DNA of 64,000 nt, from positions 186,001-250,000 of the forward strand of contig NZ_SGXD01000005.1 in the NCBI RefSeq assembly GCF_004216915.1. The letters are read 5' to 3'. This stretch comes from Motilibacter rhizosphaerae (GTDB taxonomy: Bacteria; Actinomycetota; Actinomycetes; Motilibacterales; Motilibacteraceae). Made by a program: the position numbers and the translations under genes. Of this stretch, positions 55,174-63,539 are shown one piece after another; position 1 is the stretch's first letter, and the number at the start of each line of letters is the position of its first letter. A model generated the notes under the pieces. That model saw nothing but the letters and a program-made list of their open reading frames with translations, was not told the DNA's origin and ran no database searches.

Positions 55174-55527
55174 ATGGAGCGCGTCCTCGGGATCGGCGGG
55201 TACTTCGTCCGGGCAGCCGACCCGGTCGCGCTCGGGCAGTGGTACCGCGACGCGCTCGGTCTCGACCTCGACGAGAACGGCCTGTGGCGCCAGCAGGACG
55301 GGCCCACGGTCTTCGCCGCGTTCGAGTCCGGGACGGACTACTTCGGGTCGGCGTCGCAGCGGACCATGCTGGACTTCCGCGTCCGGGACCTCGACGCCAT
55401 GCTCGCGCAGCTCCGGGCGCACGGGGCGGACGTGGACGGCGAGGTGCAGGAGATGGACGGTGTCGGTCGCTTCGGCTGGGTGCGCGACCCGGAGGGCAAC
55501 CGCATCGAGCTGTGGCAGCCGGCCTGA
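55174..55527 (+). CDS. VOC superfamily protein
   Basis: 117 residues. The first module starts VLGIGGYFVRAADPVALGQWYRDALGL and the second ends GRFGWVRDPEGNRIELWQP, keeping the last Glu (E in RIELW) that often ligates metal. A ferredoxin-like, single-module VOC chain that would dimerise. Convergent with the tetR gene, 4 bp apart. Function unspecified. Confidence 0.87.
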   Translation: MERVLGIGGYFVRAADPVALGQWYRDALGLDLDENGLWRQQDGPTVFAAFESGTDYFGSASQRTMLDFRVRDLDAMLAQLRAHGADVDGEVQEMDGVGRFGWVRDPEGNRIELWQPA

Positions 55528-55531
55528 CGGC

Positions 55532-56239
55532 TCAGCCCGCGGTCTCGCGCGCTCGCGAGCTCCAGCCTGCGCGGTGCAGCCGCTCGGCCGCGTCGAGCAC
55601 GAGGTCGAGCGCGAAGGCGAACTCGAACTCCTCGTCGCACCCACCACCCACTCCTGAGAGGTCGCCGCCGGTCGCCGCCACGGCGATCTGCAGGATGTGC
55701 GGGAACTGCTGGGCGAACTGCGTCGCCATCGCCTGCTGCTCGGCCTCCGTCAGCTCGCGACCCGGGCCGTCCTCCGGAGCGTCGAACAGCTCCGGGCTGA
55801 AGCCCCAGATGCGGTTGCCGAGGGTGTGCATGAGGTGGTGCACGAGGTCCGCCGACAGCCCACCGGAGAAGAACGCCCCGGAGACGGCGTCCATGTGACC
55901 GAGCACGGCGGGCGACCGGCGGGTCCGCGTCTCGATCGCGGTGCGTGCCCAGGGGTGGCGCAGGACGGCAGCCCGCGCGCCGGTCACCCTCCCGCGCACC
56001 GCGTCCTTCCACCCCAGCCCGTCCTCCGGCACGGCGAACTCGGCGATGACCGCATCCACCATGCCGTCGAGCAGCTGCTCCTTGTCCGCGACGTGCTTGT
56101 AGAGCGCCATCGGGACCACCCCGAGGTCCTGGGCGAGCCGGCGCATGCTCACACCGGCGATCCCCACGTCGTCGGCGAGGGCCACAGCAGCGCGCAGGAC
56201 CCGCTCGCGGTTCAGCGGCTCCCGGGTGCGGCCGGCCAT
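55532..56239 (-). CDS. TetR family regulator, autoregulated type
   Basis: 235 residues. Helix-turn-helix GVSMRRLAQDLGVVPMALYK, then HVADKEQLLDGMVD. The TetR_C-like domain follows. GGAGAGGGCGCC precedes ATG 56239; the in-frame start at 56278 would lie in the operator. Its recognition helix is similar to that of the TetR at 1516-2253, and both sets of boxes share an 8-3-8 plan. Two 19-bp boxes lie in the gap with the DUF4386 gene, the likely target. Confidence 0.87.
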   Translation of the reverse strand: MAGRTREPLNRERVLRAAVALADDVGIAGVSMRRLAQDLGVVPMALYKHVADKEQLLDGMVDAVIAEFAVPEDGLGWKDAVRGRVTGARAAVLRHPWARTAIETRTRRSPAVLGHMDAVSGAFFSGGLSADLVHHLMHTLGNRIWGFSPELFDAPEDGPGRELTEAEQQAMATQFAQQFPHILQIAVAATGGDLSGVGGGCDEEFEFAFALDLVLDAAERLHRAGWSSRARETAG

Positions 56240-56255
56240 GGGCGCCCTCTCCTGC

Positions 56256-56313
56256 TTGACGAGGTGGACAGCGTACACCTAGGGTCTGCCGCGAAGGTGT
56301 ACGGCGTACACCT
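56256..56313 (+). promoter_or_regulatory. DUF4386 promoter with two TetR operator boxes
   Basis: TTGACG (56256-56261), 18 bp and TAGGGT (56280-56285) form the promoter. Box A (56262-56280, AGGTGGAC-AGC-GTACACCT) fills the spacer. Box B (56295-56313, AGGTGTAC-GGC-GTACACCT) is a perfect palindrome around the expected transcription start. They differ in two bases and are 33 bp apart, three helical turns. Binding would occlude polymerase and block the divergent tetR as well. Confidence 0.75.
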
Positions 56314-56325
56314 CGGACGGAGGGA

Positions 56326-57027
56326 ATGGACGTGGGCGATCGCACGAGGGCCAGGACAGCGGGGGCGCTCTACCTGCTGACCTTCATCACGTCGGTCCCC
56401 ACCCTCGCCCTGTACGCCGCGGTGCGCGACCACGCGGACTTCGTCCTCGGCGCCGGCAGTCCCACCGGCGTGGTCACCGCAGCACTGCTCGAGGTCGCCC
56501 TCGCGGTGACCTGCGCCGCCACCGCGGTGACGCTGTTCCCGCTGCTGCGTCGGCACTCCGAGACAGCGGCGGTCGGGTTCCTCGCCGCCCGCGTCGTCGA
56601 GGCCGCGCTCATCCTCGTCGGGGTCACCAGCATGCTGGCCGTCGTCTCGCTCCGCGACGGGCGCGCGGCGTACGAGGTGCAGTCGCTCCGCGTCGCCCAG
56701 CGGGTGCTGGTCGAGGTCTACGACGGCACCTTCCTGCTGGGCCAGAGCCTGATGCCCGTCATCAGCGCCTGCTGCCTCGGCACCGTCCTGCTGCGGAACG
56801 GGCTCGTGCCGCGCTGGATCCCCCTGCTCGGGCTCGCCGGGGCTCCCCTGCTCCTCGCGAGCGACGTCGCGATCGCGTGCGGCGCCTACGAGCAGGGCTC
56901 GCCCGTCGCCGGAGTGGCCGCGCTCCCGGTCGCGGGGTGGGAGCTGGCACTGGGGGTCACGCTGCTGCTCAAGGGGTTCGGCTCTGCGCCCCGCGGACGA
57001 GTGCTCAGCGCGGCAGCAGCAGCCTGA
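56326..57027 (+). CDS. DUF4386 membrane protein
   Basis: 233 residues, six helices. ARTAGALYLLTFITSVPTLALY and GQSLMPVISACCLGTVLLRNGLVPRW are the DUF4386 marks. The family is often placed next to regulators and has no known function. GGAGGG is upstream of ATG 56326. Tightly controlled promoter as described; a role as drug or envelope-stress protein is only inference. Confidence 0.83.
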   Translation: MDVGDRTRARTAGALYLLTFITSVPTLALYAAVRDHADFVLGAGSPTGVVTAALLEVALAVTCAATAVTLFPLLRRHSETAAVGFLAARVVEAALILVGVTSMLAVVSLRDGRAAYEVQSLRVAQRVLVEVYDGTFLLGQSLMPVISACCLGTVLLRNGLVPRWIPLLGLAGAPLLLASDVAIACGAYEQGSPVAGVAALPVAGWELALGVTLLLKGFGSAPRGRVLSAAAAA

Positions 57028-57158
57028 CCTTCCCGGACGGCTCGTCCGCGGCGTCGACGATGCTCGCACGCGGGGCCCGCCGACGTGCCCCGACCCGGCC
57101 CCGTACGACTGTCGCCGACAGGCGAATGAGCCGGCGGGGTCGAGGGCAGGAGGCGGTC

Positions 57159-57851
57159 GTGCGACCGACCGACCAGGTGCTCGACGAACTCGCGACGACG
57201 GTGCTCGTCGATGAGCCGCGCGACGCCGTGCTGGCGCGGGTCACCGCGCTCGCGCGGGAGGCGATCGGACCTGCCGAGGACGTGTCACTCACGCTGCTGG
57301 AGGGCGAACGTGCCTTCACGGCCGCGCACACGGGGCAGCTCGCGCTGGACGCGGACGAGCTCCAGTACGAACGTGGGGCCGGCCCGTGCATGGACGCCGC
57401 CCGCGCCGGCGTGGTCCTCGTCGTCAGCGACATGGCGACCGAGGAGCGCTGGCCGTCGTACGCGCCCGCCGCCGCCGCGAAGGGCGTCGGGAGCTCGCTG
57501 TCGGTCCCGCTGCCGGTGCAGGTCAGCACCATCGGCGGCCTCAACGTCTACTCCACGAGCACGCACGCCTTCGACGACCCGGACGTCGTCGCCCTCAGCC
57601 AGCGGGTCGCTCAGCTCGCCGCCGTCGTCATCGCCAACGCGACGTCCTACGCCAGCGCCCTCGACCAGGCGCGCCAGCTGAGCGAGGCCATGGCCTCGCG
57701 GGCGGTCATCGAGCAGGCGAAGGGGATCATCATGGGTGCCCGGCGCTGCAGCGCGGATGACGCCTTCGCCGAGCTCGCGCGGGCCTCCCAGCACGCCAAC
57801 CGCAAGCTGCGTGACCTCGCGGTGGAGATCACGCAGGGCGTCATCCGCTGA
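57159..57851 (+). CDS. GAF-ANTAR transcription antitermination regulator
   Basis: 230 residues. The GAF domain (about 15-165) includes GPAEDVSLTLLEGERAFTAAH and SVPLPVQVSTIGGLNVYS. The ANTAR three-helix RNA-binding domain (about 175-225) has SRAVIEQAKGIIMGARRCS. ANTAR proteins bind double-hairpin RNA and stop termination. AGGAGG lies before GTG 57159. It converges on the MOSC gene (11-bp overlap). Likely sensor of small molecules or redox; ligand unknown. Confidence 0.9.
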   Translation: MRPTDQVLDELATTVLVDEPRDAVLARVTALAREAIGPAEDVSLTLLEGERAFTAAHTGQLALDADELQYERGAGPCMDAARAGVVLVVSDMATEERWPSYAPAAAAKGVGSSLSVPLPVQVSTIGGLNVYSTSTHAFDDPDVVALSQRVAQLAAVVIANATSYASALDQARQLSEAMASRAVIEQAKGIIMGARRCSADDAFAELARASQHANRKLRDLAVEITQGVIR

Positions 57852-58656
57852 GCACGGGGTCCCCCACCACGACGCTGCCCGGCTCGAGCACCTCGGCGTA
57901 GACGCCGAAGCACGCGCCCCGGCCGACTCCCGGCACCACCCGCCGGTGGTGTCGCGCGACCGTGGCGAGCAGCTCACGGTCGGGCGGGGTCGCTCCGGTG
58001 GGGTCGAGCCCCGGGACGACGCAGCGCACGGTCGGGGAGGCGACCTGCAGGACGAGGTCCCCGACGCGCAGCCGTTCTCCGGGCTCGGGGTCGCGCGGCG
58101 CGTCGATGACGAGGTTGGGTCTGAAGCGCACGGGATCGACGTCCGCCCGCCCCGCCTGGGACGCGAGCTGCGCGAGCGCGCCCGTCGTCACGAGGTGCAG
58201 CGCGCCGAAGTCGACGAAGCGGCCGGCGCGGGCACCGGGGACGTCGCTGAGCACCTCGCTGCCGGGCTCGACGTCGGCCATCCACTCGGGGATGAGGTCG
58301 GGGTCGTCGGGCACCTGCCGGTGCAGGCGCGGCGTCGCCGGCGGCGTGGTCGTGAGGCGTACGGGCCGCCCGACGAGCGCCGTCAGGGCCGTGTCCGCGG
58401 CAGGAGTGCCTGCCACGACAGAACTTCCCGCCACCTGCAGCACGACCTCGCCCGTGTCGGAGGTGGTCGCGCCCACCTCGAGCAGCCACGCCCACCGCCC
58501 GGGGTGCTTCGCGCTGCCCACCGTGCCGTCCACCGCGTCGAGGCACGCCCACTGCCGGTCCCAGCGCAGGCCTTCGGCGTCGACGGCGGCGGAGGACAGG
58601 CGCTCCGCGCGGGCGCTCTTCACGGGGTAGCGGAGCAGCGCGGCGAGGGTGGGCAC
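57841..58656 (-). CDS. MOSC domain protein
   Basis: 271 residues, with an N-terminal beta-barrel (LAALLRYPVKSARAERLSSA) and the MOSC domain (RFRPNLVIDAPRD, then VASPTVRCVVPGLDP with the conserved Cys). MOSC proteins bind molybdenum cofactor or transfer sulfur; relatives such as YcbX and mARC reduce N-hydroxylated compounds. It lies 31 bp after the SRPBCC gene in the ArsR-SRPBCC unit and may be co-transcribed. Confidence 0.88.
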   Translation of the reverse strand: MPTLAALLRYPVKSARAERLSSAAVDAEGLRWDRQWACLDAVDGTVGSAKHPGRWAWLLEVGATTSDTGEVVLQVAGSSVVAGTPAADTALTALVGRPVRLTTTPPATPRLHRQVPDDPDLIPEWMADVEPGSEVLSDVPGARAGRFVDFGALHLVTTGALAQLASQAGRADVDPVRFRPNLVIDAPRDPEPGERLRVGDLVLQVASPTVRCVVPGLDPTGATPPDRELLATVARHHRRVVPGVGRGACFGVYAEVLEPGSVVVGDPVLSG

Positions 58657-58687
58657 GGGCCCGAGTCTGCCCGATGCCTGGACGCAC

Positions 58688-59131
58688 TCAGTGCCAGTCG
58701 CTGATCTGCACGTCGCCGGGCGCAGGAGCGCCCTTGCCGTCCTCGACCAGGGACTTGAGGCTCAGCAGGAACGTCGCCCACTTCGTGCTGCAGTGGTTCA
58801 TGAACTCCACCTGCTCGCGCCAGTCCCGGTGCTCGAACAGCACGATCGTCCAGCCGTCGTCCTGGCGCAGCCTCCAGTCGATGGTGGTGCCGACCCACTC
58901 GGCGGGGCCGTCGACGACCCGCCAGGTCAGGCGCTCCCCCGGCTGCGCCTCGACGACCTCCATGTCGAAGCCCCCGACCGGCGGGAAGCGGAACAGCAGG
59001 GTCCCGCCGGGCTCGGCGCTCCCGGTCGTGTCCTCGGTCCACCAGCGGGCGAGCCCGTCGACGGTGGTGAGGGCGTTCCAGACCTGCTCAGGGCTCGAGG
59101 TGCGTACCCCGATGCGGTGCAGGATGTCCAT
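58688..59131 (-). CDS. SRPBCC (AHSA1-like) domain protein
   Basis: 147 residues of a START/Bet v1-like fold. HRIGVRTSSPEQVWNALTTVDGLARWW and TGSAEPGGTLLFRFPPVGGFDMEVVE start it; LTWRVVDGP and VEFMNHCSTKWATFLLSLKSLVE end it. These proteins bind hydrophobic ligands and are frequently co-operonic with an ArsR-like repressor, as here. Stop 31 bp from MOSC; ATG 24 bp after the ArsR stop. Confidence 0.85.
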   Translation of the reverse strand: MDILHRIGVRTSSPEQVWNALTTVDGLARWWTEDTTGSAEPGGTLLFRFPPVGGFDMEVVEAQPGERLTWRVVDGPAEWVGTTIDWRLRQDDGWTIVLFEHRDWREQVEFMNHCSTKWATFLLSLKSLVEDGKGAPAPGDVQISDWH

Positions 59132-59155
59132 GCTCGCAGTCCTTCCGTGAGGGTG

Positions 59156-59503
59156 TCAGTCCTGCTGCCGCTGCGCGACAGCCTCGGCGATGTCCTTGAT
59201 GCGGCGCAGCCGCGCGTCCCACGCGGAGCCCACCGACGACAGCTGGGCCACCGCGCGCTCCAGCCGGGGCTCATCCACGGCGTAGCGCTTCTCCCGGCCG
59301 GCGGTGCTCGCCCGAACGAGGCCGGCCCGGTCGAGGACCACGAGGTGCTTCGCGACGGCCTGGCGCGTGACCGGGAGCTGCGCGCTCAGCGAGGTGGCCG
59401 TGCCCGCGCCTGCCGCCAGCAGCAGGTCGAGCATCCGCCGGCGGGTGGGGTCGCCGACTGCCGACCACAGCTCGTCGTCGACGTCCAGCAGCGCGGGGCT
59501 CAC
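59156..59503 (-). CDS. ArsR-type repressor of the SRPBCC operon
   Basis: 115 residues. Winged helix with PTRRRMLDLLLAAG, recognition region LPVTRQAVAKHLVVLDRAGLV and wing GREKRYAV. No CxC metal motif, so it is the ArsR/HTH_20 group that pairs with SRPBCC proteins and not a metal sensor. GTG 59503 overlaps the SRPBCC stop as GTGA. The boxes at 59969-60030 fit its likely targets. Confidence 0.87.
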   Translation of the reverse strand: MSPALLDVDDELWSAVGDPTRRRMLDLLLAAGAGTATSLSAQLPVTRQAVAKHLVVLDRAGLVRASTAGREKRYAVDEPRLERAVAQLSSVGSAWDARLRRIKDIAEAVAQRQQD

Positions 59504-59958
59504 ACCTCCACCCCGAGCGAGGCGACGTAGCCCGGCAGCCGCGACAGGAAGAAGTCCCACCCGCGCGAGTGGTCCGCGTGGGTCTCGGCCACGACGGCCT
59601 CGCTCCACCCGCGCTCGCGGAAGCCGGTCTCCGTGAGCCGGAGCAGGGTCCCGCCGTCGCGCGCCACCAGCTCGAAGGTGACCAGCATGGAGTTCCCCAC
59701 CTCCGCCGGCTCGCCGACCTCCTGCGTCCAGCGGAACGAGAAGCTGCGCGGCGCCAGGGCCTCCACGACCGAGAAGCCCGCGACCTTGCGCCCGTCGCCG
59801 TCCCCGAAGGCGATGTGGCCGGGCGCGCCGGGGACCAGCTCGTACGCCGCCTCGTCCGGCCACCAGCGCCGGACGTGCTCCGGGTCGCTCACGACGGCGA
59901 AGACGACGTCCGGTTCCGCTGCGATGAAGATCTCCCGCTCGAGGGTGCCGAGCTCCAT
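59500..59958 (-). CDS. SRPBCC (AHSA1-like) domain protein, first gene of the ArsR operon
   Basis: 152 residues. LEREIFIAAEPDVVFAVVSDPEHVRRWW and FGDGDGRKVAGFSVVEALAP are typical; FRWTQEVGEP and TRLTETGFRE-like elements (LLRLTETGFRERGWSE) follow, with GWDFFLSRL at the end. Ligand unknown. AGGAGG is 6 bp before ATG 59958; an earlier start at 59973 would lie inside the operator. Paired with the ArsR and second SRPBCC gene downstream. Confidence 0.85.
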   Translation of the reverse strand: MELGTLEREIFIAAEPDVVFAVVSDPEHVRRWWPDEAAYELVPGAPGHIAFGDGDGRKVAGFSVVEALAPRSFSFRWTQEVGEPAEVGNSMLVTFELVARDGGTLLRLTETGFRERGWSEAVVAETHADHSRGWDFFLSRLPGYVASLGVEV

Positions 59959-59968
59959 GACCGCCTCC

Positions 59969-60030
59969 TGCAACTAGTGGTTGCGGATGACGGTAGACCG
60001 TGCCGGGCAGAAGCGCAACCACCAGTTGCG
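59969..60030 (-). promoter_or_regulatory. Two inverted 17-bp boxes, putative ArsR-type operators
   Basis: CGCAACCACCAGTTGCG (60014-60030, plus strand) is a palindrome with 6-bp arms around 5 bases. The same sequence occurs on the opposite strand at 59969-59985 with two changes. Centres are 45 bp apart. TACCGT on the minus strand between them could be the -10 of the SRPBCC operon, so the right box covers the -35 and the left the start region. Confidence 0.62.
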
Positions 60031-60036
60031 TACGGG

Positions 60037-61086
60037 TCAGGTCAGGTCGCGGCGCACCCGCCAGAACGAGAAGCCCAGCAGCAGCAGGCTGGTTCCGGAC
60101 AGCAGGCCGGTCTCGCGCCACTGCAGCGTCCAGAAGCTGCCGGCGCGGAAGGCGACGATGCGCTGGCGGTAGCCCTCCGCGGTGATCCGCGCGAAGCACG
60201 CCTGCATGTCGGCCCTGCTGGGCCGCGTGGTCGGTGGCGGGCTCCCGGGGTCCGGGGGCGTGGGGAAGCAGTTCGCGCTCGCCGGGAGCCGCTGGAGGTG
60301 CGTGCCACCTGGACCGGCCGTCGCGTCCGACAGCGTCCAGCTGCCCGCCGTCGGGGTGCGCACGATGTAGGAGTCGACCACGTCGGGGCCGCGCCCCCGC
60401 AGGCCGTCGACGTCGGTCAGGGTGAGCGGGATGCTGCTGACCTGCGGCCGGGCGAGGTGCTCGCGCACCAGCGTCGGCATGACGACCTGCACGGCGGCGA
60501 CCAGGACGAGCGTCAGCCCGATCGCCGGCACCGTGCGCCGCAGCACCAGCCCCACGGCCACCCCGAGCACGAGGGCGAGGGCGGCGTACGCGACGGGGAC
60601 CACGCCGCGCGCGGAGAAGAGCTCGGGCGAGATGCGGGGCAGGCTGAACGGGCCGGCAGCGTGCCCGCGGTCGACCGAGAGGTCGATCGGGCTGGACCAC
60701 CACTGCACGACCACGGCCAGCACGGCGGTCACGGCGAGGGCCGTGCCCCCGGTGACCGCGAGCTTCACCGCGAGCCAGCGCGTCCGCGTCACGCCCTGGG
60801 TCCAGACCAGCCGGTGCGTCCCCGCCTCCAGCTCGCGCGCGACCAGCGGCGCGCCCCAGAACCCGCCGATGACCGGGGGGACGAGGTAGAGCGCCACGAT
60901 GCCGGCGAGGTAGAGCGACTGGTCGGAGCGGACGGACTGCAGCCGGTCGAGGAAGGTGCTGTGCTGCAGGGCGTACGCGTCCATGAGACCGGGCCGGGTC
61001 AGCACGAGCAGCACGACGACGACAGCCGCGGCAGCGGCGACCGAGCAGAGGGAGAGGCGCGCCTGGCGCCAGGTGAGCCACGTCAT
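60037..61086 (-). CDS. ABC transporter permease (ABC-2 type)
   Basis: 349 residues, about six helices with one large extracytoplasmic loop (about 225-300). LTWRQARLSLCSVAAAAAVVVVLL is the first helix; the last is GLLSGTSLLLLGFSFW followed by RVRRDLT. It overlaps the ATPase stop as ATGA. Together with the ATPase and GntR protein this forms a YtrA-type operon that in other species responds to cell-wall antibiotics. Substrate unknown. Confidence 0.84.
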   Translation of the reverse strand: MTWLTWRQARLSLCSVAAAAAVVVVLLVLTRPGLMDAYALQHSTFLDRLQSVRSDQSLYLAGIVALYLVPPVIGGFWGAPLVARELEAGTHRLVWTQGVTRTRWLAVKLAVTGGTALAVTAVLAVVVQWWSSPIDLSVDRGHAAGPFSLPRISPELFSARGVVPVAYAALALVLGVAVGLVLRRTVPAIGLTLVLVAAVQVVMPTLVREHLARPQVSSIPLTLTDVDGLRGRGPDVVDSYIVRTPTAGSWTLSDATAGPGGTHLQRLPASANCFPTPPDPGSPPPTTRPSRADMQACFARITAEGYRQRIVAFRAGSFWTLQWRETGLLSGTSLLLLGFSFWRVRRDLT

Positions 61087-61979
61087 CGCTGGACCTCCAG
61101 CGCGGGACGGGGCGCGGTGTCGACCTCGTCGGTGGGCGCCATGTAGGCGAGGACGAGGTCCTCCAGGGTCAGCGGGGTGACCGTCCACCAGGGGTCGAGG
61201 ACCTGCTCCTCGCTGCGGACGACGAGCGTGGTCTGCCGCTCGGTGTGGCGTGCGGTGACGACGGTCTGGGACCGCGGCAGCGTCAGCGGGTCGCGGCGCG
61301 ACCCGGTCATCCGGACGTGCGTCGCGAGGAGGTCGTCGATGTCGCCGGCGATGCGCACCCGGGAGTCGACGAGGACGACGAGGTGGTCGCAGGTCCGCTC
61401 GACGTCGGAGACGAGGTGCGAGGAGAGGATGACGCTCAGCCCGTGCTCAGGGACGGTGCCCATGAGGTCCTGGAGGAACTCCCGTCGTGCCAGCGGGTCC
61501 AGGCTCGCGACGGGCTCGTCGAGGACGAGCAGCTCCGGCCGCTTGGCCACCCCGACGGTGAGCGCGAGCTGCGCGCGCTGACCGCCGGAGAGGCTGCCGG
61601 CCCGTCGGGACGGGTCCAGGCCGAGGCGGCTCACGCGCTCCGCCGCGAGCCCGGCGTCCCAGCTCGGGTTGAGCCGCGCGCCCAGGCGCAGGTGGTCGGC
61701 GATGCTGAGCCGCGCGTAGGTCGGCGTGTCCTGCGCGACGTAGCCGACGCGGCCGAGCCGCTCCGGGCTCCCGCCCGGGCGGTCGCCCAGGACCTCGATG
61801 CGGCCCTCGGACGGCCGCAGCAGGCCGACGGCGAGGTTGAGCAGCGTGCTCTTGCCCGCGCCGTTCGGCCCGACGAGCCCCACGACCTTGCCGGCAGGGA
61901 CGGAGAGCGTGCAGTCGCGGAGTGCCCAGCGGCGGCGGTACTCCTTGCCGAGGCCCTCGGCCCGCAGCACGTCGGTCAT
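61083..61979 (-). CDS. ABC transporter ATP-binding protein (YtrB-like)
   Basis: 298 residues. Walker A GLVGPNGAGKSTLLNL, signature LSGGQRAQLALT, Walker B ELLVLDEPVASLDPLARREF and the H-loop ILSSHLVSDVERTCD are all intact. The C-terminal 60 residues are a variable extension. ATG 61979 overlaps the GntR stop as ATGA and its stop overlaps the permease start. It drives export or import by the partner permease. Confidence 0.9.
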   Translation of the reverse strand: MTDVLRAEGLGKEYRRRWALRDCTLSVPAGKVVGLVGPNGAGKSTLLNLAVGLLRPSEGRIEVLGDRPGGSPERLGRVGYVAQDTPTYARLSIADHLRLGARLNPSWDAGLAAERVSRLGLDPSRRAGSLSGGQRAQLALTVGVAKRPELLVLDEPVASLDPLARREFLQDLMGTVPEHGLSVILSSHLVSDVERTCDHLVVLVDSRVRIAGDIDDLLATHVRMTGSRRDPLTLPRSQTVVTARHTERQTTLVVRSEEQVLDPWWTVTPLTLEDLVLAYMAPTDEVDTAPRPALEVQR

Positions 61980-62368
61980 GCGATCTCCTCCTCGGCCATG
62001 GCGCGGGAGGTGCTGCGGAACAGCGCCTCGATGCTCTCGTCGTCGAGCCCCGCCCGACGGGCCTTGGCCAACCACCGGCGCAGGTCCTGGCGGAGCGGCC
62101 CGAGGGCGGCGTGCGAGCTGCCGGTCAGGCTGCGCGTGACGAAGGTGCCGATGCCCGGCCGGGCCTGCACGAGCCCCTCGCGCTCGAGGTCGCGGTAGGC
62201 CTTGAGCACGGTATTGGGGTTGATGGCGAGGACGCTGACGACGTCCTTCACCGTGGGCAGCTGGTCGCCCTCGTGCAGCTGCCCGAGCCGCAGCGCGTGG
62301 CGGACCTGCTGCACGATCTGGAGGTAGGGCGAGACGCCCGAGCGCCCGTCGAGGTAGAACTCGATCAT
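61976..62368 (-). CDS. GntR family regulator, YtrA subfamily
   Basis: 130 residues. Short winged-helix protein (IVQQVRHALRLGQLHEGDQLPTVKDVVSV, LAINPNTVLKAYRDLEREGLV, RPGIGTFV) with about 45 C-terminal residues, the hallmark of YtrA members that precede ABC genes. It likely represses its own operon. ATG 62368 is preferred over 62425, since the intervening stretch holds promoter-like TATGGA. The imperfect inverted pair ACTATG/CACAAGT lies at 62373-62393. Confidence 0.88.
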   Translation of the reverse strand: MIEFYLDGRSGVSPYLQIVQQVRHALRLGQLHEGDQLPTVKDVVSVLAINPNTVLKAYRDLEREGLVQARPGIGTFVTRSLTGSSHAALGPLRQDLRRWLAKARRAGLDDESIEALFRSTSRAMAEEEIA

Positions 62369-62444
62369 GGCGCGACTTGTGCTAGGTCCATAGTTGATTA
62401 GACCGCTGCTGCTCGCCGCGGTCAAGCACTCCGTCGCCGGAGGG

Positions 62445-62900
62445 TCAGGGCTGCTCCTGCGCCTCCGCCCGGGCGATGTCCTCGACCGTGGCGTGCAGGA
62501 GGGGACGTACGCGCCGCCCGCCCAGCAGCTCGGCCACCAGCAGCACCCCGTGCCGGGTCACGGACGGCGGCGGGACCGGGGACTCCTCCTCGAGGTGCAC
62601 GCCCAGCGCGCCGGCGACGGCGGCCACCACGGCGTACGGGTCGATGTCGGGGAGCCACTCCCCCGCGGCGCGCGAGACCCGGACGACGACCGCCTGCACG
62701 TCGTCGGAGTCGAGCCCGTCGGCGTGCTGCTCCTCGAGCAGCCGACGCGCCAGCTCGCCGAGCACGCGGCCCGCCTGCTCGGGGCCGACGACCGCGACCC
62801 GCGCGAGCGCGGTGTCCAGCGCGTCGGGGTCGTGGGCGAGCGCGGCGTCCAGGGCGGCCTCGACGACGTCGGCCAGGGCGCGTACGGGCGGCGGGAGCAT
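62445..62900 (-). CDS. Hypothetical protein
   Basis: 151 residues, not recognised. Mostly helical: LADVVEAALDAALAHDPDALDTALARV, LGELARRLLEEQHADGLDSDDVQAVVVRV, then a shorter segment ending GGRRVRPLLHATVEDIARAEAQEQ. It looks soluble. Start ATG 62900 sits 8 bp after TACGCT. Divergent from the methyltransferase with 36 bp between starts. Confidence 0.6.
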   Translation of the reverse strand: MLPPPVRALADVVEAALDAALAHDPDALDTALARVAVVGPEQAGRVLGELARRLLEEQHADGLDSDDVQAVVVRVSRAAGEWLPDIDPYAVVAAVAGALGVHLEEESPVPPPSVTRHGVLLVAELLGGRRVRPLLHATVEDIARAEAQEQP

Positions 62901-62908
62901 GGCACGAG

Positions 62909-62914
62909 AGCGTA
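62909..62914 (-). promoter_or_regulatory. -10 element of the hypothetical gene
   Basis: Minus-strand TACGCT, eight bases, ATG 62900. Confidence 0.38.
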
Positions 62915-62936
62915 GGCGCAGTGCGACGATGGGCCC

Positions 62937-63539
62937 GTGACGGAGGAGAACCTGTGGACCCGGCGGCTGCGGGAGAGTCCGGGGCACTCGGAGTGGTACG
63001 TCGAGCGCTTCCGCCGGCTCGCCGCCGAGGGTGAGGACGTGGTCGGCGAGGCGCGGCTGGTCGACGCGATGCTGCCGCGGCACGCGCGGGTCCTCGACGC
63101 CGGGTGCGGCACGGGCCGCGTCGGCGGCCACCTCGCGCGCGCCGGGCACACCGTCATCGGCGTCGACGGGGACGCGGTCCTCGTCGCAGCGGCGCAGGAG
63201 GACCACCCCGAGGGCCAGTGGCTCGTCGGGGACCTCGCCGAGCTCGACCTGCCCGCGCTCGGGATCAGCGCGGGCTTCGCGGCGATCGTCTGCGCGGGCA
63301 ACGTCGCGGCGTTCCTCGCGCCCAGCACGCGGGTCGAGGTGCTCCGCCGGCTGCGCGACCACCTCGCCGACGACGGTCGGCTCGTCGTCGGGTTCGGCGC
63401 GGGACGCGGGTACGCGTTCGAGGAGTTCCGGGCCGACGGGCGGGAGGCCGGCCTGCGCGAGGAGCTGCTGCTCTCCACGTGGGACCTGCGCCCCTACAGC
63501 CCGTCCGCGGACTTCCTCGTGGCGGTGCTGGGCCGCTAG
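62937..63539 (+). CDS. Class I SAM-dependent methyltransferase
   Basis: 200 residues. SAM motif I is VLDAGCGTGRVGGHLA, motif II VIGVDGDAVLV, and WLVGDLAELDLP and AAIVCAGNVAAFL follow. The compact single-domain fold with the C-terminal LVVGFGAGRGYAFEEF suits a small-molecule methyltransferase. The N-terminal RRLRESPGHSEWYVERFRRLAAEG is a helical cap. Substrate unknown. Convergent with the 63536 gene by 4 bp. Confidence 0.87.
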   Translation: MTEENLWTRRLRESPGHSEWYVERFRRLAAEGEDVVGEARLVDAMLPRHARVLDAGCGTGRVGGHLARAGHTVIGVDGDAVLVAAAQEDHPEGQWLVGDLAELDLPALGISAGFAAIVCAGNVAAFLAPSTRVEVLRRLRDHLADDGRLVVGFGAGRGYAFEEFRADGREAGLREELLLSTWDLRPYSPSADFLVAVLGR

